From contig JAPEVF010000645.1 in NCBI GenBank assembly GCA_029747585.1, positions 1 to 26,097 of the forward strand: DNA of 26,097 nucleotides. The letters run 5' to 3'. The position numbers and the translations under genes are program-made. The notes below the pieces were generated by a model. The model worked only from the letters and a program-made list of their open reading frames with translations, was not told where the DNA came from and did not search any database. Below are positions 1-9,372 of this stretch, piece after piece. The DNA comes from Pleurotus djamor. Taxonomy: Eukaryota > Basidiomycota > Agaricomycetes > Agaricales > Pleurotaceae. Position 1 is the stretch's first letter. Each line of letters starts with the position of its first letter.

Positions 1-240
1 AGTGAACTTGGTATTGGACAAGATTGGAAAGGAGGAGGCCGCTAAGAAGGTTATGGTTATTGACTCTGATCTTGAGGGTAAGCAATTGCTGAAACGTACG
101 ACGACATCCACTCATTCACGCTTGTCCCACCTGCGATTTTAGGATCTGATAACCTACGCCTGCTGGCCTTCGCTACAAGCCCTCTCAAATTGTCTTCGTC
201 CACGCAAGTACCTGCCTATGCCATTCGACGCTCTGCATGA
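1..240 (+). CDS. 3' end of an unidentified protein gene (partial)
   Basis: The window opens inside an open frame (from base 2 or 3) encoding a charged stretch with the motif IGKEEAAKKVMVIDSDLEG. A good donor (gtaagc) follows at base 80. An acceptor ending in ttttag near base 142 rejoins a frame that runs to a TGA at 238-240, giving a tail ending AYAIRRSA. I do not recognise the family, and the start lies outside the window. Without the intron the frame stops near base 140, so the exact C-terminus is uncertain. The strand and coding nature rest only on codon-like composition and the plausible intron. Confidence 0.35.
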
Positions 241-279
241 ACTGTCTAGGACACCACTGCCAAGCTCACAGCGTGCGGT

Positions 280-722
280 CATCTATTTTTGAGTGCGAAA
301 AATGTTATAGATAAATTATCATGTTTTATTCCAACAAAAACCAATCATTTTCTCAGAATTTTCTTCGTAGATAAACTCAACATTTTTATGAGGCAGAAAG
401 GTGCCCCAAAAATGACAAGTTGTATAACTTGTATTCAAGGATTTTTTGCTCCCAAAATTGTATGGGCGCTGTGAAGGCCAAAGTCACGATAGACCGCTGG
501 ACGGTCCCGTGATTTTCTTGTTGATCGCGTGCTACGTGGGAAGGCCGCAGAGCGCGAAACTCCCACGCATAGGCCTTGCATTCCACTCTCATCGTCGTCG
601 ACGGCAACGGGCGCATACCCCTGTTCGGCGGGCTCGACGGTGTCCTCGCATTATTGCATCATTTGCCTTGGTCGACAAGGACCTTTATGACTGGCTTTCC
701 CGCGACAATTATCCTAACTGCG
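280..722. other. AT-rich intergenic stretch with a short hairpin; DSN1 upstream region
   Basis: Bases 290-470 are clearly more AT-rich than the flanks and hold no convincing gene. The short open frames here lack splice or family support. A 6-bp stem (CAAGTT at 416-421, AACTTG at 426-431, 4-nt loop) could be part of the 3' end of the upstream transcript. Bases 480-722 are GC-richer and should contain the DSN1 promoter and 5' UTR; I see no clear TATA box. Confidence 0.4.
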
Positions 723-2898
723 ATGTCTTCAACCCAATCAAAACATCCAACCAAACGTAAAGCATCTGAAGATATGAACCCATTGACCGCAGCGGCCGCG
801 AAGAAATCCAAGAGGGACCAGGTGTGCAGGAATCTACTCCGTGATGCTCTTTAAATTATCATATTAACGCGTTTGTAGGCTTTGAGCAATAAACGTAAAC
901 GCAAGTGGCTGTTTCGTTCAAAATAACGCGTTTGTTCAACGTTGATCCCCCTTCTACAGTGTTCAACGGAGAGGACTACTCAGGGGTGACACACGTTGTC
1001 AAACTACCCGCGTCAAGTCAATCGCCCTTGAATGAGCCTTTGGCCCTCCAGCCGCCGAGCAGACCACAATCCGCCCAGTCTTCGCGCCCGGACCCGCATG
1101 CCTCTCAACAGGCTGGCCCATCACGTCCTTCTAAGAAATTCCGCGCTGATTCCGCTCAGCCTCAGTCCCAGTCGCGTCCTTCTACGGTTCCTGAAGAACG
1201 CAGTGTAGAGGACGACGTGAGGGCGATGGATGATGAAGCTGAACATCTTCGTCGGCAGTCACGCGCACAGGCCACGCCAAGCCGACTGAAAACACCTATC
1301 AATTTCCACACGACCACGCCTAATACCAGTCGTCGCAGTAAAGTGCGCGACACATCTATATCGATACCCGAGAACGAAACACCGCAGTTGAAGAGGAATA
1401 AACAGATACAGGATGATGTGATGGCTGAATATGATAATGGGGCAGAGTCTAGTCAGGGCACTTCGAGTCACACCCCGCACGCTACACCAAGATCAGGTGG
1501 TCATAGGAGGAAGAGTTCAATAGGCTCCAGAGGGAAGAGGATTAGTGAGGTTTTTGAGGCCACGGGAGCCATTTGTACGTGGTCTATTATATCGTTCCTG
1601 CGTTGCTTGACTGTCCTTCCCTTCCCCTCCGCTAAACTAGCGCAACCACACAACTCGGTTTCGGATTTTAGTTTCTACAAACATATCGACCTTGATCTAG
1701 CCGAACCAGAGCGGGTTCGACAACTACTTATATGGTGTTCGTCTCGTGCAATACCATCCTATGCTACGTCCCCACCACAAGCTTCCTCATCAAAGGACCC
1801 GCCGCCTAAACCTCCCAATTTGCCGCCTCTCTCTGCCGTCGCCTCCGCGACCTTGCGAAATGTCCAAGATGACATGGTTCGAATGCTGGCTGAAAGGAAA
1901 ATACCAATACGACTATACTCTGCCGAGACGAACGCCTCGGACGGGGAGAAGAAGGAGAATGCGCAAAATGTGAAGAACAAACACTGGGAGGCCACTTATA
2001 GCTCGCAAATACAGCAGTATGTCTCCATCTCGCATCCTTTCCGAAGACAACTCAATCACATTATCTAGGGCTCGGATCGAGGCTGATCGGTGGAATCAAG
2101 TCGATGCGTTTTATGAAGCCTATTTCAAGAAGCTTGCGCCTCCTGACCCTCCAATACCAATACCAACATCAACTCAACCATCCCCGAAGGCCAAGGGTAA
2201 ACAGCGCGCGTCCGACGATGTTGATTCTGAGGCTGAAGAATGGGATATACGAGAACATACTCTTCCGGAGACTCTGAGATCTGGTCTAGATCTAGCGAAG
2301 GTTGTCTTGGGACGGAGTAAAGCTCGTGGGCGGGGAGAGAAGCGCGTTGTTGGTCCTGCATCTGCCTATGCATCAATAGCTCAAGAGGAAGCGGAAAGGG
2401 AGGCGAGGATAGTGGAACGAGAGAAGGAACTTGAGTTCAACCTTGATACACTGAAGACCTTTCTCAATACGGCGAGGCACGTCACCAATATCGCCGAAGC
2501 TACACTCGACCAGCGGTTCGCTCTACTGTCTATTGGTCTCACAGCACGGACAGATCCATTTTCTCTGGGTGTGGAAGCTGGAACAACACACATGCTATCC
2601 AACTACGTCCCTCGAGGTCTNGGGGGGTATTGTTTCGGGCGGGAGTGGAGATCCACAGGAACTCTTGCGTGCATTGGCAAATGTGGATCGTGAACGTCCG
2701 CCGAATCAGATTGGGGATGCTGCTCGACGAGCTATGCGAGAGGTTCAACGAGCGGAGGAGATGGGCGGTGCCAGTATCGCGGATAGGCGACTGACGGGCA
2801 TACCAAGCATCCTGGCCACTCCAAGGAAGGCTCCTGGAACACCCCGTCGGGCTACCACTCCTGGGCGCGCAACAACGCCTGGTCGAGATTTCCGGTAG
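723..2898 (+). CDS. DSN1: Kinetochore protein Dsn1/Mis13 (MIND/Mis12 complex subunit)
   Basis: Dsn1 is the MIND/Mis12 complex subunit that links the inner kinetochore to Ndc80 and KNL1. Proposed exons are 723-821, 879-894, 960-1574, 1641-2016 and 2069-2898, about 644 aa if the N at 2621 is ignored. Seen in the protein: a long disordered Ser/Pro/Gln-rich N-terminus; the basic RRKSSIGSRGKRIS stretch at about residues 221-234, which matches the conserved Aurora B (Ipl1) target motif of Dsn1; then QPHNSV, FYKHID and EPERVRQLLIWCSSRA (about 245-279), the signature of the Mis13 family. A charged coiled-coil-like part follows at AQEEAEREARIVEREKELEF. The tail is rich in TP and TPGR repeats. The reading frame changes exactly at the N, so this is read as a sequence error. 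The 16-nt second exon is the least certain part. Confidence 0.9.
1575..1640 (+). other. DSN1: DSN1 intron, 66 nt, in frame and without stops
   Basis: Donor gtacgt and acceptor aaactag remove 66 nt and join FEATGAI to SQPHNSV, matching the conserved Dsn1 core. Because 66 is a multiple of three and the intron has no stop, a retained-intron transcript would still be translated, inserting 22 residues between the Aurora motif and the conserved core. Splicing is preferred because the inserted residues resemble nothing in the family. Confidence 0.75.
2621..2621. other. Ambiguous base at a poly-G run, consensus frame error
   Basis: An N directly precedes six G residues inside the last DSN1 exon. Upstream and downstream coding frames differ by one. 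Dropping the N gives a continuous VPRGLGGIVSGG junction and an intact C-terminus. The three other Ns (15107, 19262, 20343) also precede homopolymers. Confidence 0.8.
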
Positions 2899-3130
2899 CC
2901 TCCCCGTTCGACGGCTCTGAATGCACCACTGTGGTTTGAACTTTGAGGTCTATAGTTATTGTCTTTTACTGTATCTGTTTACCGTCATATTTCCCCCTAC
3001 ATTGCTTTGAACTTTGCATTTGTATTCTTAAATCTATTTGGTTTGTATGGATATGTATAATTCATTTGATTTGCTGACCGTTCATGCACACGCGACTGAT
3101 GTCCCGCATGGAGACGTTGCAGTTTTCGTG

Positions 3131-4729
3131 ATGTCGTTGGGTTCAGGCGGGCGCCAGCGCGTCTCCCCCTCCACGTCTTCAACCACAACCATGACATGCT
3201 CTCGCGCAGTATTTCGCTGCTTCAAAACTCTCGAACGCCTAGGAGATAGGATAACTGGCGCGGCTGGACCATATTTCATTGGTCTTGCCGTCATCCTGAT
3301 GGGCGTCGGAACTGTGTGTTTCTGTGAGTTCGTTGCAGACGTCCTCGTTGTACGGAGTATGCTCAAGAAAGATATCCTATGCTTATTTAGTTGATGTTAT
3401 CGCCCCTGGACTATCCTATCCAATAATTAGCTGGCCAATATGCATCCTCATCGCTCTAAATCTCCATATGCACTATTTCTATGTTTGCACTGTACCGCCA
3501 GGCTTTGCGGACGAACCTCCTAGGACAGCCCCAAACAGTATCCTTTGGGCGAAGAAACCGCAAAGGAAACCGTTGACAAGAGGGGTTAATTGGTCTTCGA
3601 GTGGTGCAAGCGTTAGGATAACCAAGGCGGCTTCGACGAAGTGTAGGAAATGTGGCCAGGCGAAACCGGAGGTATGTTGATGCTCGCTCGGTTGGTCTGC
3701 GTATTTGTATATTGTATGCTGAGTTTCGGTCGAGAGAACGCATCACTGTCGGATATGCAACCGATGCGTGCTCAAGTATGACCATCATTGTCCTGTGAGT
3801 CGTTACATCTCGCATGAAGGTTGTTTGACTGCCTGCTGAAACGAGTGTCCTTGTAGTGTAAGTTTCACGGACCGCACAAGCGCGTCGTTGACTCACCGCT
3901 TGATGATAAGGGATAAATCAATGTGTTGGAATTCATAACGAACGGCATTTCGTTCTCTTTTTGTAAGCCTTTCTTCCAAGTCGAGCTGGTTCATCACTTA
4001 AATTGGGCGATGGAAAGGGCTTACTTGGTGCTAGCGTCAACATGTTTCGCTACGCTTGGCTATCCACACATTCTTGACGCGCTGGGCGTGACTATGGTGG
4101 TAAGTCGTTTCATATCGTCCCGCTTCACCATCTTTTAACAATCGGAATGTAGCGAGATTGGGACCATAACGTACCGGAGCTCGCGTTCATCTTGACCTTC
4201 ATTCTGTCCGTGGTATTAGGCCTCGCTGTGGGCATTATGCTTTCATACCATCTTTGGGTGGTTGCCAAGGGTGAAACCACCGTTGAAACGCAGGATCATG
4301 AGCATTACTCGAAGTTGGCATCCAGTCGCGGAGAGGTTTGTCTTATCATACCTATGTCATCCATGTACCTTCTTACTAACCTATTTCCTCAGAATTTCGT
4401 CAATTCGTATGATCTAGGGTACGGCTCTTGAGTGTGTGCATTGAGCCTCGCTAAATGTATTTGAACAGGAAAATGATGAATTTGAAACTTTTCTTCAATG
4501 TTTGGGAAGACGGCTAGTGAGTTGCTTTCCCCCATGCTTCCCGCGTTGACTGATTTCATTGTTCTCTTCCAGTTCGTTTACGACACTTCTTCTCCCACTC
4601 CGAATAATGCCTTATACAGATGGGAGGCATTGGGCTAGACGACCCGGTCACGAAGAACATTATGGCATTAGGATAGGCGAGGAGATTACAGATGATGAAG
4701 ACGACGACGATGACGGCTCGGCCAATTAA
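3131..4729 (+). CDS. DHHC-type protein S-acyltransferase (palmitoyltransferase)
   Basis: Membrane enzyme that transfers palmitate to cysteines of target proteins. Exons: 3131-3323, 3391-3671, 3735-3794, 3857 (one base), 3911-3962, 4018-4099, 4153-4335, 4393-4418, 4469-4516, 4573-4729; total 1083 nt, 360 aa. Two hydrophobic segments (about residues 46-64 and 74-96) precede a cysteine-rich domain: CRKCGQAKPERTHHC, then CNRC and the catalytic DHHC ending at Cys177, followed by PWINQCVG and NERHF. Two more membrane segments follow (about 193-213 and 232-258), then a TTVE motif (265-268), the family's TTxE, and NVWEDGYSFTTLLLP, a conserved C-terminal block. The tail is acidic (DDEDDDDD). ATG 3131 was chosen as first in frame; ATG 3191 is an alternative. 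The specific yeast PFA or ZDHHC orthologue is not decided. Confidence 0.92.
3795..3910 (+). other. Two introns flanking a single-nucleotide exon (T at 3857)
   Basis: The exon ending DHHCP stops with CCT at 3794, before donor gtgagt. The next exon must supply WINQCVG, but its acceptor (gataag) leaves only GG before ATA AAT CAA. The missing T stands alone at 3857 between a good acceptor (cttgtag, intron 3795-3856, 62 nt) and a perfect donor (gtaagt, intron 3858-3910, 53 nt). Plausible branch sites are present in both (ctgaaac; ttgactcac). Joining CCT+T+GG gives Pro-Trp in frame. A single 116-nt intron would instead give Pro-Gly-stop. Confidence 0.75.
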
Positions 4730-5201
4730 AACACAGCTCTTCGTTCGCTGTTACATGTCGGCTGGTACCTCCATTGTATTTTCTACAATCCACGGATGGT
4801 GCGTGTAAGTCTCTTGTTGAATTCCTTGCCATCATTCCATATGGATATGACGATACATGCCGGGGCCAGATGACGGTTGAAGGCCGCCCACGCTTCCGCC
4901 TCTAGCGGGAGCGATGTGGCAGCCTTGGAAACTCCATGATCTCCGTCCGGCTTTTAGAGTAAACGCTGTTTGCTCCTTCATTTCTGATTCCCTTTGTCGC
5001 ATTCGCAATGATCTGTACTTGTGCTGACTCGTTTTCTCACAGAATATCTCTATCATTACTGTGTTCAGTATCTAATCGGCCCACAGACTTTGTATTAGGT
5101 ATAGACCACCATGGAGACTGCTTAATCTAGATTCATGGCCCCCATCCACTTTAGAGGAGGCTCTCGCCTAAGCCCGCCGCGTTAGCTGTTATCCTCTCTC
5201 A
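4730..5201. other. Convergent 3' intergenic region
   Basis: About 470 bp between the stop codons of the acyltransferase (+) and arginase (-). It should hold both 3' UTRs and poly(A) sites. No coding signal, repeat or RNA gene is apparent. Confidence 0.6.
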
Positions 5202-6460
5202 TCATATGAATGATTCGAGCTCACCGAATGCTGCACGGATCAGTTTACATGCGACATCGACAGTCTTTTTCGCGCTTTTGGGGTCCCCAATCGCCGGATT
5301 TACTTCCTGTAGATGACAACTCAACCAAGGGTATCATGAGAACACCACTTCGAACTCACCACCAAGTCCATACCAATCAACTTCCCGGTTTCAGCCACAG
5401 CTTCGCAAATGTACCTCCCTTCTCGAAGATTCAAGCCACCTTCCACATCAGTGCCCGTGCTAGGCGCAACCGAGGGGTCCAATGCATCAATATCAAAACT
5501 TAAATGGATTGGACGGGTTCTGTCCGGGTTGATTCTGTCCATGGCCATATCGACGACCTTGCCGATTCCGTACTTGTCGACGTGGTGCATGCTGTAGGCT
5601 GCTATACCGTGCCTCGCCAGAGTTTCCTTCTCTCCCGCTTCGATGTCACGAAGACCGATATAGGCTATGCGAGAGGGATGGAGCTTCCCTTTGACCCACG
5701 AGTATTCGGGCATCTTTGAGAGCCCGAGGAGAAACGAGACAGGCATCCCATGCAACCAGCCTGATTCACACAGCTTCAGTGGCGTTGGTCTGCCAGGTGC
5801 GGTACAGGCTTACCTTGTACTGTAGTCTCTGGCGTGTTGATATCCGCATGGGCATCGATCCAAAGAACACACAACTCGGGGTGTGCTTCTAAGGTACCTC
5901 CAATAGTTGCCATCGCCTGACGAGGAGTTATCAGGTGCGATAGACGGAGAGTAGAGGTATGTGTGTACTCACTAGCGAATGATCCCCTCCAATATTGAGT
6001 ACTAGCTTTCCATCCTTCGCGTGCTTTGAGACGACCTTGAAGGTTCTTTCACAGGCCAGCGAAACTAGGCGAGGCTGCCTCATACGGCCAATATTGGGGT
6101 CTCCTGTTGCCTTTATTTCCGCTTCCTGGTCTTCATAGGTTATTTGCTCGGACGAGACTTGGTAGTTCAGCTCTTCTAGTTGTTGCAACAGGCCAGCCTT
6201 GACGAGATGAGTTGGTCCGTTCTCGACCCCCGATTTTCCCTGGCCACCCCTAAGGAAGGAAGAAAAACGATCTTGAGATCCTCTCGATCGTCGCTTCAAC
6301 CATGTGAAATGTGCCCTACCTGAAGCAGCACCCTACAACCTGGTAAAGAAACGAATTTAGTCAGAGGGATACCATATTTAGTGAGTCCGCCACTTACCGC
6401 TAACTTCTTTGCTTCCGTGGGTCGCGGGCTAGATAGTGCGTTCGTGCTTTCAATGGCCAT
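5202..6460 (-). CDS. CAR1: Arginase
   Basis: Hydrolyses L-arginine to ornithine and urea using a binuclear manganese centre; in fungi it is the entry to arginine catabolism. Exons on the minus strand: 6460-6398, 6339-6320 (20 nt), 6249-5973, 5916-5814, 5760-5360, 5306-5202; 969 nt, 322 aa, the usual arginase length. Metal-ligand motifs are intact: GGDHSL (His118), DAHAD (Asp141, His143, Asp145) and SFDIDALDP (Asp244, Asp246). The LHGMP loop (His158) and the C-terminal LVEVNPAIGD block are also present. The C-terminal exon is recovered only by removing a 53-nt intron (5307-5359). The start ATG at 6458-6460 lies about 80 bp below a TATA-like box. It lies just downstream of the arginyl-tRNA synthetase gene on the same strand. 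Confidence 0.95.
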
Positions 6461-6537
6461 TTTGTTGTGAGGGAGGGACTGGATGTGGTAGGTGAAATTG
6501 AAGCGATGCGGCCTCAAGGAATTGCGGAATGGGAGAA

Positions 6538-6543
6538 TTTATA
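6538..6543 (-). promoter_or_regulatory. TATA box of arginase
   Basis: On the minus strand the sequence reads GGTATAAATT, with TATAAA at 6543-6538, about 78 bp upstream of the arginase ATG. Position and sequence fit a fungal TATA element. Confidence 0.55.
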
Positions 6544-7161
6544 CCAGCCTTCGAGAATCCATTCGACGAGATTTTGTCCAAATTTAGTGGTGACTCACCG
6601 CGACGCAACTGGATTGCAATATGATTGACAACAGCTTGCAATGATGTTTCCGCCTAGGGAACAGCCTTAGGTGCATGCTGTTACTTTGTGGCCGTCGAGT
6701 TACTACCTTAAATCTGGGTCTCCGCTTCACCTGGAATGGCGCTGAGAGTAACAAGGCTGGCAGCTTGCCGATGATCTCGATTGGGGGCTAATGGCCATCG
6801 TCCACCTCATCTGCATCATTCACGAATCCTGGTTTTTGGGTTTGTTTCAAGAATGCCCACTCGGCCGACTGGAATTGCGTCAGAATTATTCTGAAGCGCG
6901 CACAGGCATAGTGCGAGATTTGATATTCCGTTGGCGTCGGCATAGTGGCCCGTTGACCACAGGAGGACAACACAAGTACATACTCTGATGTAACTGGGTA
7001 ACCGCATTTGCGTGGGCCAAAAGGTAAAATGATGGGAAGAAAGGGAAAATAAATTATTGCAACGGTAGGGGGTACAATGGAGTGTTGATACCAATACAGA
7101 TTACTAGGTCATATTTATTAATTGACCGCCTCACGCCGCCATCTAACTGTGTTTGAAGCTT
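6544..7161. other. Intergenic: ArgRS 3' UTR and distal arginase promoter
   Basis: About 620 bp between ArgRS stop and arginase TATA. The open frames on both strands here overlap one another and show no family motif or consistent splice pattern. No tRNA or repeat seen. Confidence 0.5.
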
Positions 7162-9372
7162 TTAGAAACTCTCTTGAGGACGGAGCGTCAATAACTCCAT
7201 CGCAGACTTGAGCACTTTCAAAGCACAATCGAACATAAACATTCGAGCACGGGCCAATTCTTGATCCTTCTCCTGGAAAACGGGGGCAGATTTCCATAGT
7301 CGCCTGACACTTTTGCAAAGGTCGAAGGCGAAGTGGACGATCTTGCAAGGTTGGTGGGTGGCCAAGGCTGCATCGATGACGTCTGGGTATTTACCCAAGA
7401 GGAAAATGAGGCGATGGACGTCGTCACCAATGAGCAGGGACGTATCGATAGCCTCGGGATTGATATTGATGAGTAGATCCGCATTCCGCCGCCGTAGAGA
7501 CACCAGCCGAGCGTATGTGAATTGTATAAACAAGCCGTTGTCACGAGCGAGTTTTGTGCCACTGGGGAGGTAAACTTCCGGGTGCGACCAGTCAGCAGCG
7601 TAGTCCCGGATTCTAATGCAACCCAATGTCAGGAGTGTATGAGGCGGGCTGTGGAAGTTAACCATACCTGCGGCGGGAGAAATCATTTATCTTGAGCAAA
7701 GAAATTGCAAGCTCTTGAGCGACTTGCTGTTGGACGATGGCGTCATCAATACGAGAATGACGTCTCATTTCTCCTTGAATCGAGGCAGTGATGGCGCCAA
7801 TGGTTTCGTCAAGGAAGGTGACCTGGCCATTTCTTGTGGAAAACTTCGTGTTGTGGCCATCACTCCTCTTAGGCCCACTGATGAGGCCATGGTTGATGTG
7901 CTCAATCTGGCCGTTAACTGCCCAGTGGAATTCCCTCAATTCCAAGATTTTCATCACCCGTGCCAGGTGAACATCTTGCTGAGATGCCACAACATAGATC
8001 ATCTTGTCGAATTGGCATGTCTGGTAGCGACGGACAGCCTCGGCCACGTCGCGCGAAAGGTAGATAGATGTCCCGTCTGTGGATGGAGTCAGCATCCCAG
8101 GGCGCCCGAAATGAAGCAGGGCACTTACTTCCTTTCCTCAACACGCCCTTTCCTAGGTGGTACTGCTCCAAATCTACACGCTGCGCAACGAAGCCTGGAT
8201 TATCCTTCATTTCTTCATCGACGATCTTGCCCAGGTCTTGCAAATGGGAGAGTGTCTCGTCTTGTAGGGCTTTGCTGACCTTGCTCTCGGCGGAGTAAGT
8301 GTCGAAGTGGGCGTTCAGCATCTGATAATCGGCCTTATAGCGTCGGACAGTCAGTTTACGAATGCGCTTCCACCAGTTTACAGCTTCCTCGTCGCCGTCC
8401 TCCATGCGCTTAAAGAATTCGGCAGCTTTCAGCATAATTCTTGACTTGGTCGAATCATCGGTCTTGGCGTCTTTGTTGACCTTCACGTAGACGTCAAAGA
8501 GATGCTTGCATGGATCCGCAATGAGGTCTTCCTCATTCCCGTACTGATCATATCCTACATATATCACAGCGAACTGCCAAAGTAAGGATCAGAGGATAGA
8601 AGCGGTTGTGGGATAAATAGAAACCTCACCTGGGTACCCCAGTCACCAAGGTAGTTCATGGCGTTGACATCCCAATGTAACTTGACATAGAGATTGCGAA
8701 GGAAGGCGCCGAGGATGGTGGGGCGGAGATGACCGATGTGGAACGGTTTGGCGATATTGGGCGAGCTGTATTCAACGATGATGTTACGTCCTTGACCGTC
8801 GTCGTAGAACCCATAATCGGGGTCCTGGCAGACTGCCCGCAGAACCGCGTTGACGAGAGAAGACGTCGCGCATTTGAAGTTTACGAAATCACCCGCAATC
8901 CACATCCGCGAAATTATGACATTGGGTCTAAACTGAGGCTGGGCGTCAGTCCACCAAGCAAAACGGTAAGAGCGCTCTACGGTACCTGGGCTACTAAACG
9001 ATCCTTGACATCTGCAATTGAGGAATCATTGATCCCGAGTGCCTGAAGGCAAACGTAAAAGTCTGATCCTTTCTTCCCGTAACGGATATGTTTGTAAATG
9101 AGAGCCTGGTAGATGGATAGAGCGCTGGCGAGAAACGTAGCGATTATTCTTCGAGGATCGGAGAAAGATCGTAACGGAAACGCGCTCTTGTGTTCGAGAG
9201 TATCAACTTCAAGTGTTTCTGATAAATCGGTGAATGAAGAGGATGTCGATCTATTAGTGAATGGCGAGCTTGGGGGCTGAGAAGAAGCAGCGGAATCGTG
9301 ACTTGGGGTTGGGGATGCAGAGCGAGGGGGACAACTGAGCTCCGGTATTCTGAGATTGGGTGAGCCAGGCAT
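7162..9372 (-). CDS. Arginyl-tRNA synthetase (class I), divergent
   Basis: Charges tRNA-Arg with arginine. Exons on the minus strand: 9372-8986, 8932-8630, 8573-8129, 8076-7668, 7612-7162; about 664 aa. A Ser/Pro-rich N-terminus (about 60 residues) precedes the ArgRS N-terminal domain (YGKKGSDF). The Rossmann core shows SSPNIAKPFHIGHLR with an intact HIGH box, then MNYLGDWGTQ, HLFDVYVKVN, DGTSIYLSRD-like and the catalytic-loop equivalent KFSTRNGQVTFLDE. The anticodon-binding domain has GLFIQFTYARLVSL and ends near the usual C-terminus. Several normally conserved positions differ: Ser to Pro after HLR, and FSTRNG where eukaryotic enzymes usually have MSTRKG. No clear mitochondrial presequence. 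It may be the only ArgRS or a diverged paralogue. The first intron has two possible acceptors 6 nt apart. Confidence 0.9.

Noticed and set aside
446..760. 104-codon open frame upstream of DSN1
   Set aside because: Overlaps the DSN1 start in another frame, has no family features, and its Arg/His-rich composition looks like a shadow frame.
2019..2898. DSN1 as a frameshifted pseudogene
   Set aside because: The frame change coincides exactly with an N before poly-G, and the rest of the gene is intact and conserved.
3795..3910. A single 116-nt intron, or a nested twin intron, in place of a one-base exon
   Set aside because: The single intron gives Pro-Gly-stop. Nested splicing in either order leaves the same lone T, so it does not remove the one-base exon.
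7800..7850. ArgRS inactivated by loss of the KMSKS-type lysine
   Set aside because: ArgRS enzymes of other organisms also lack this lysine, so the FSTRNG loop alone does not prove inactivity.
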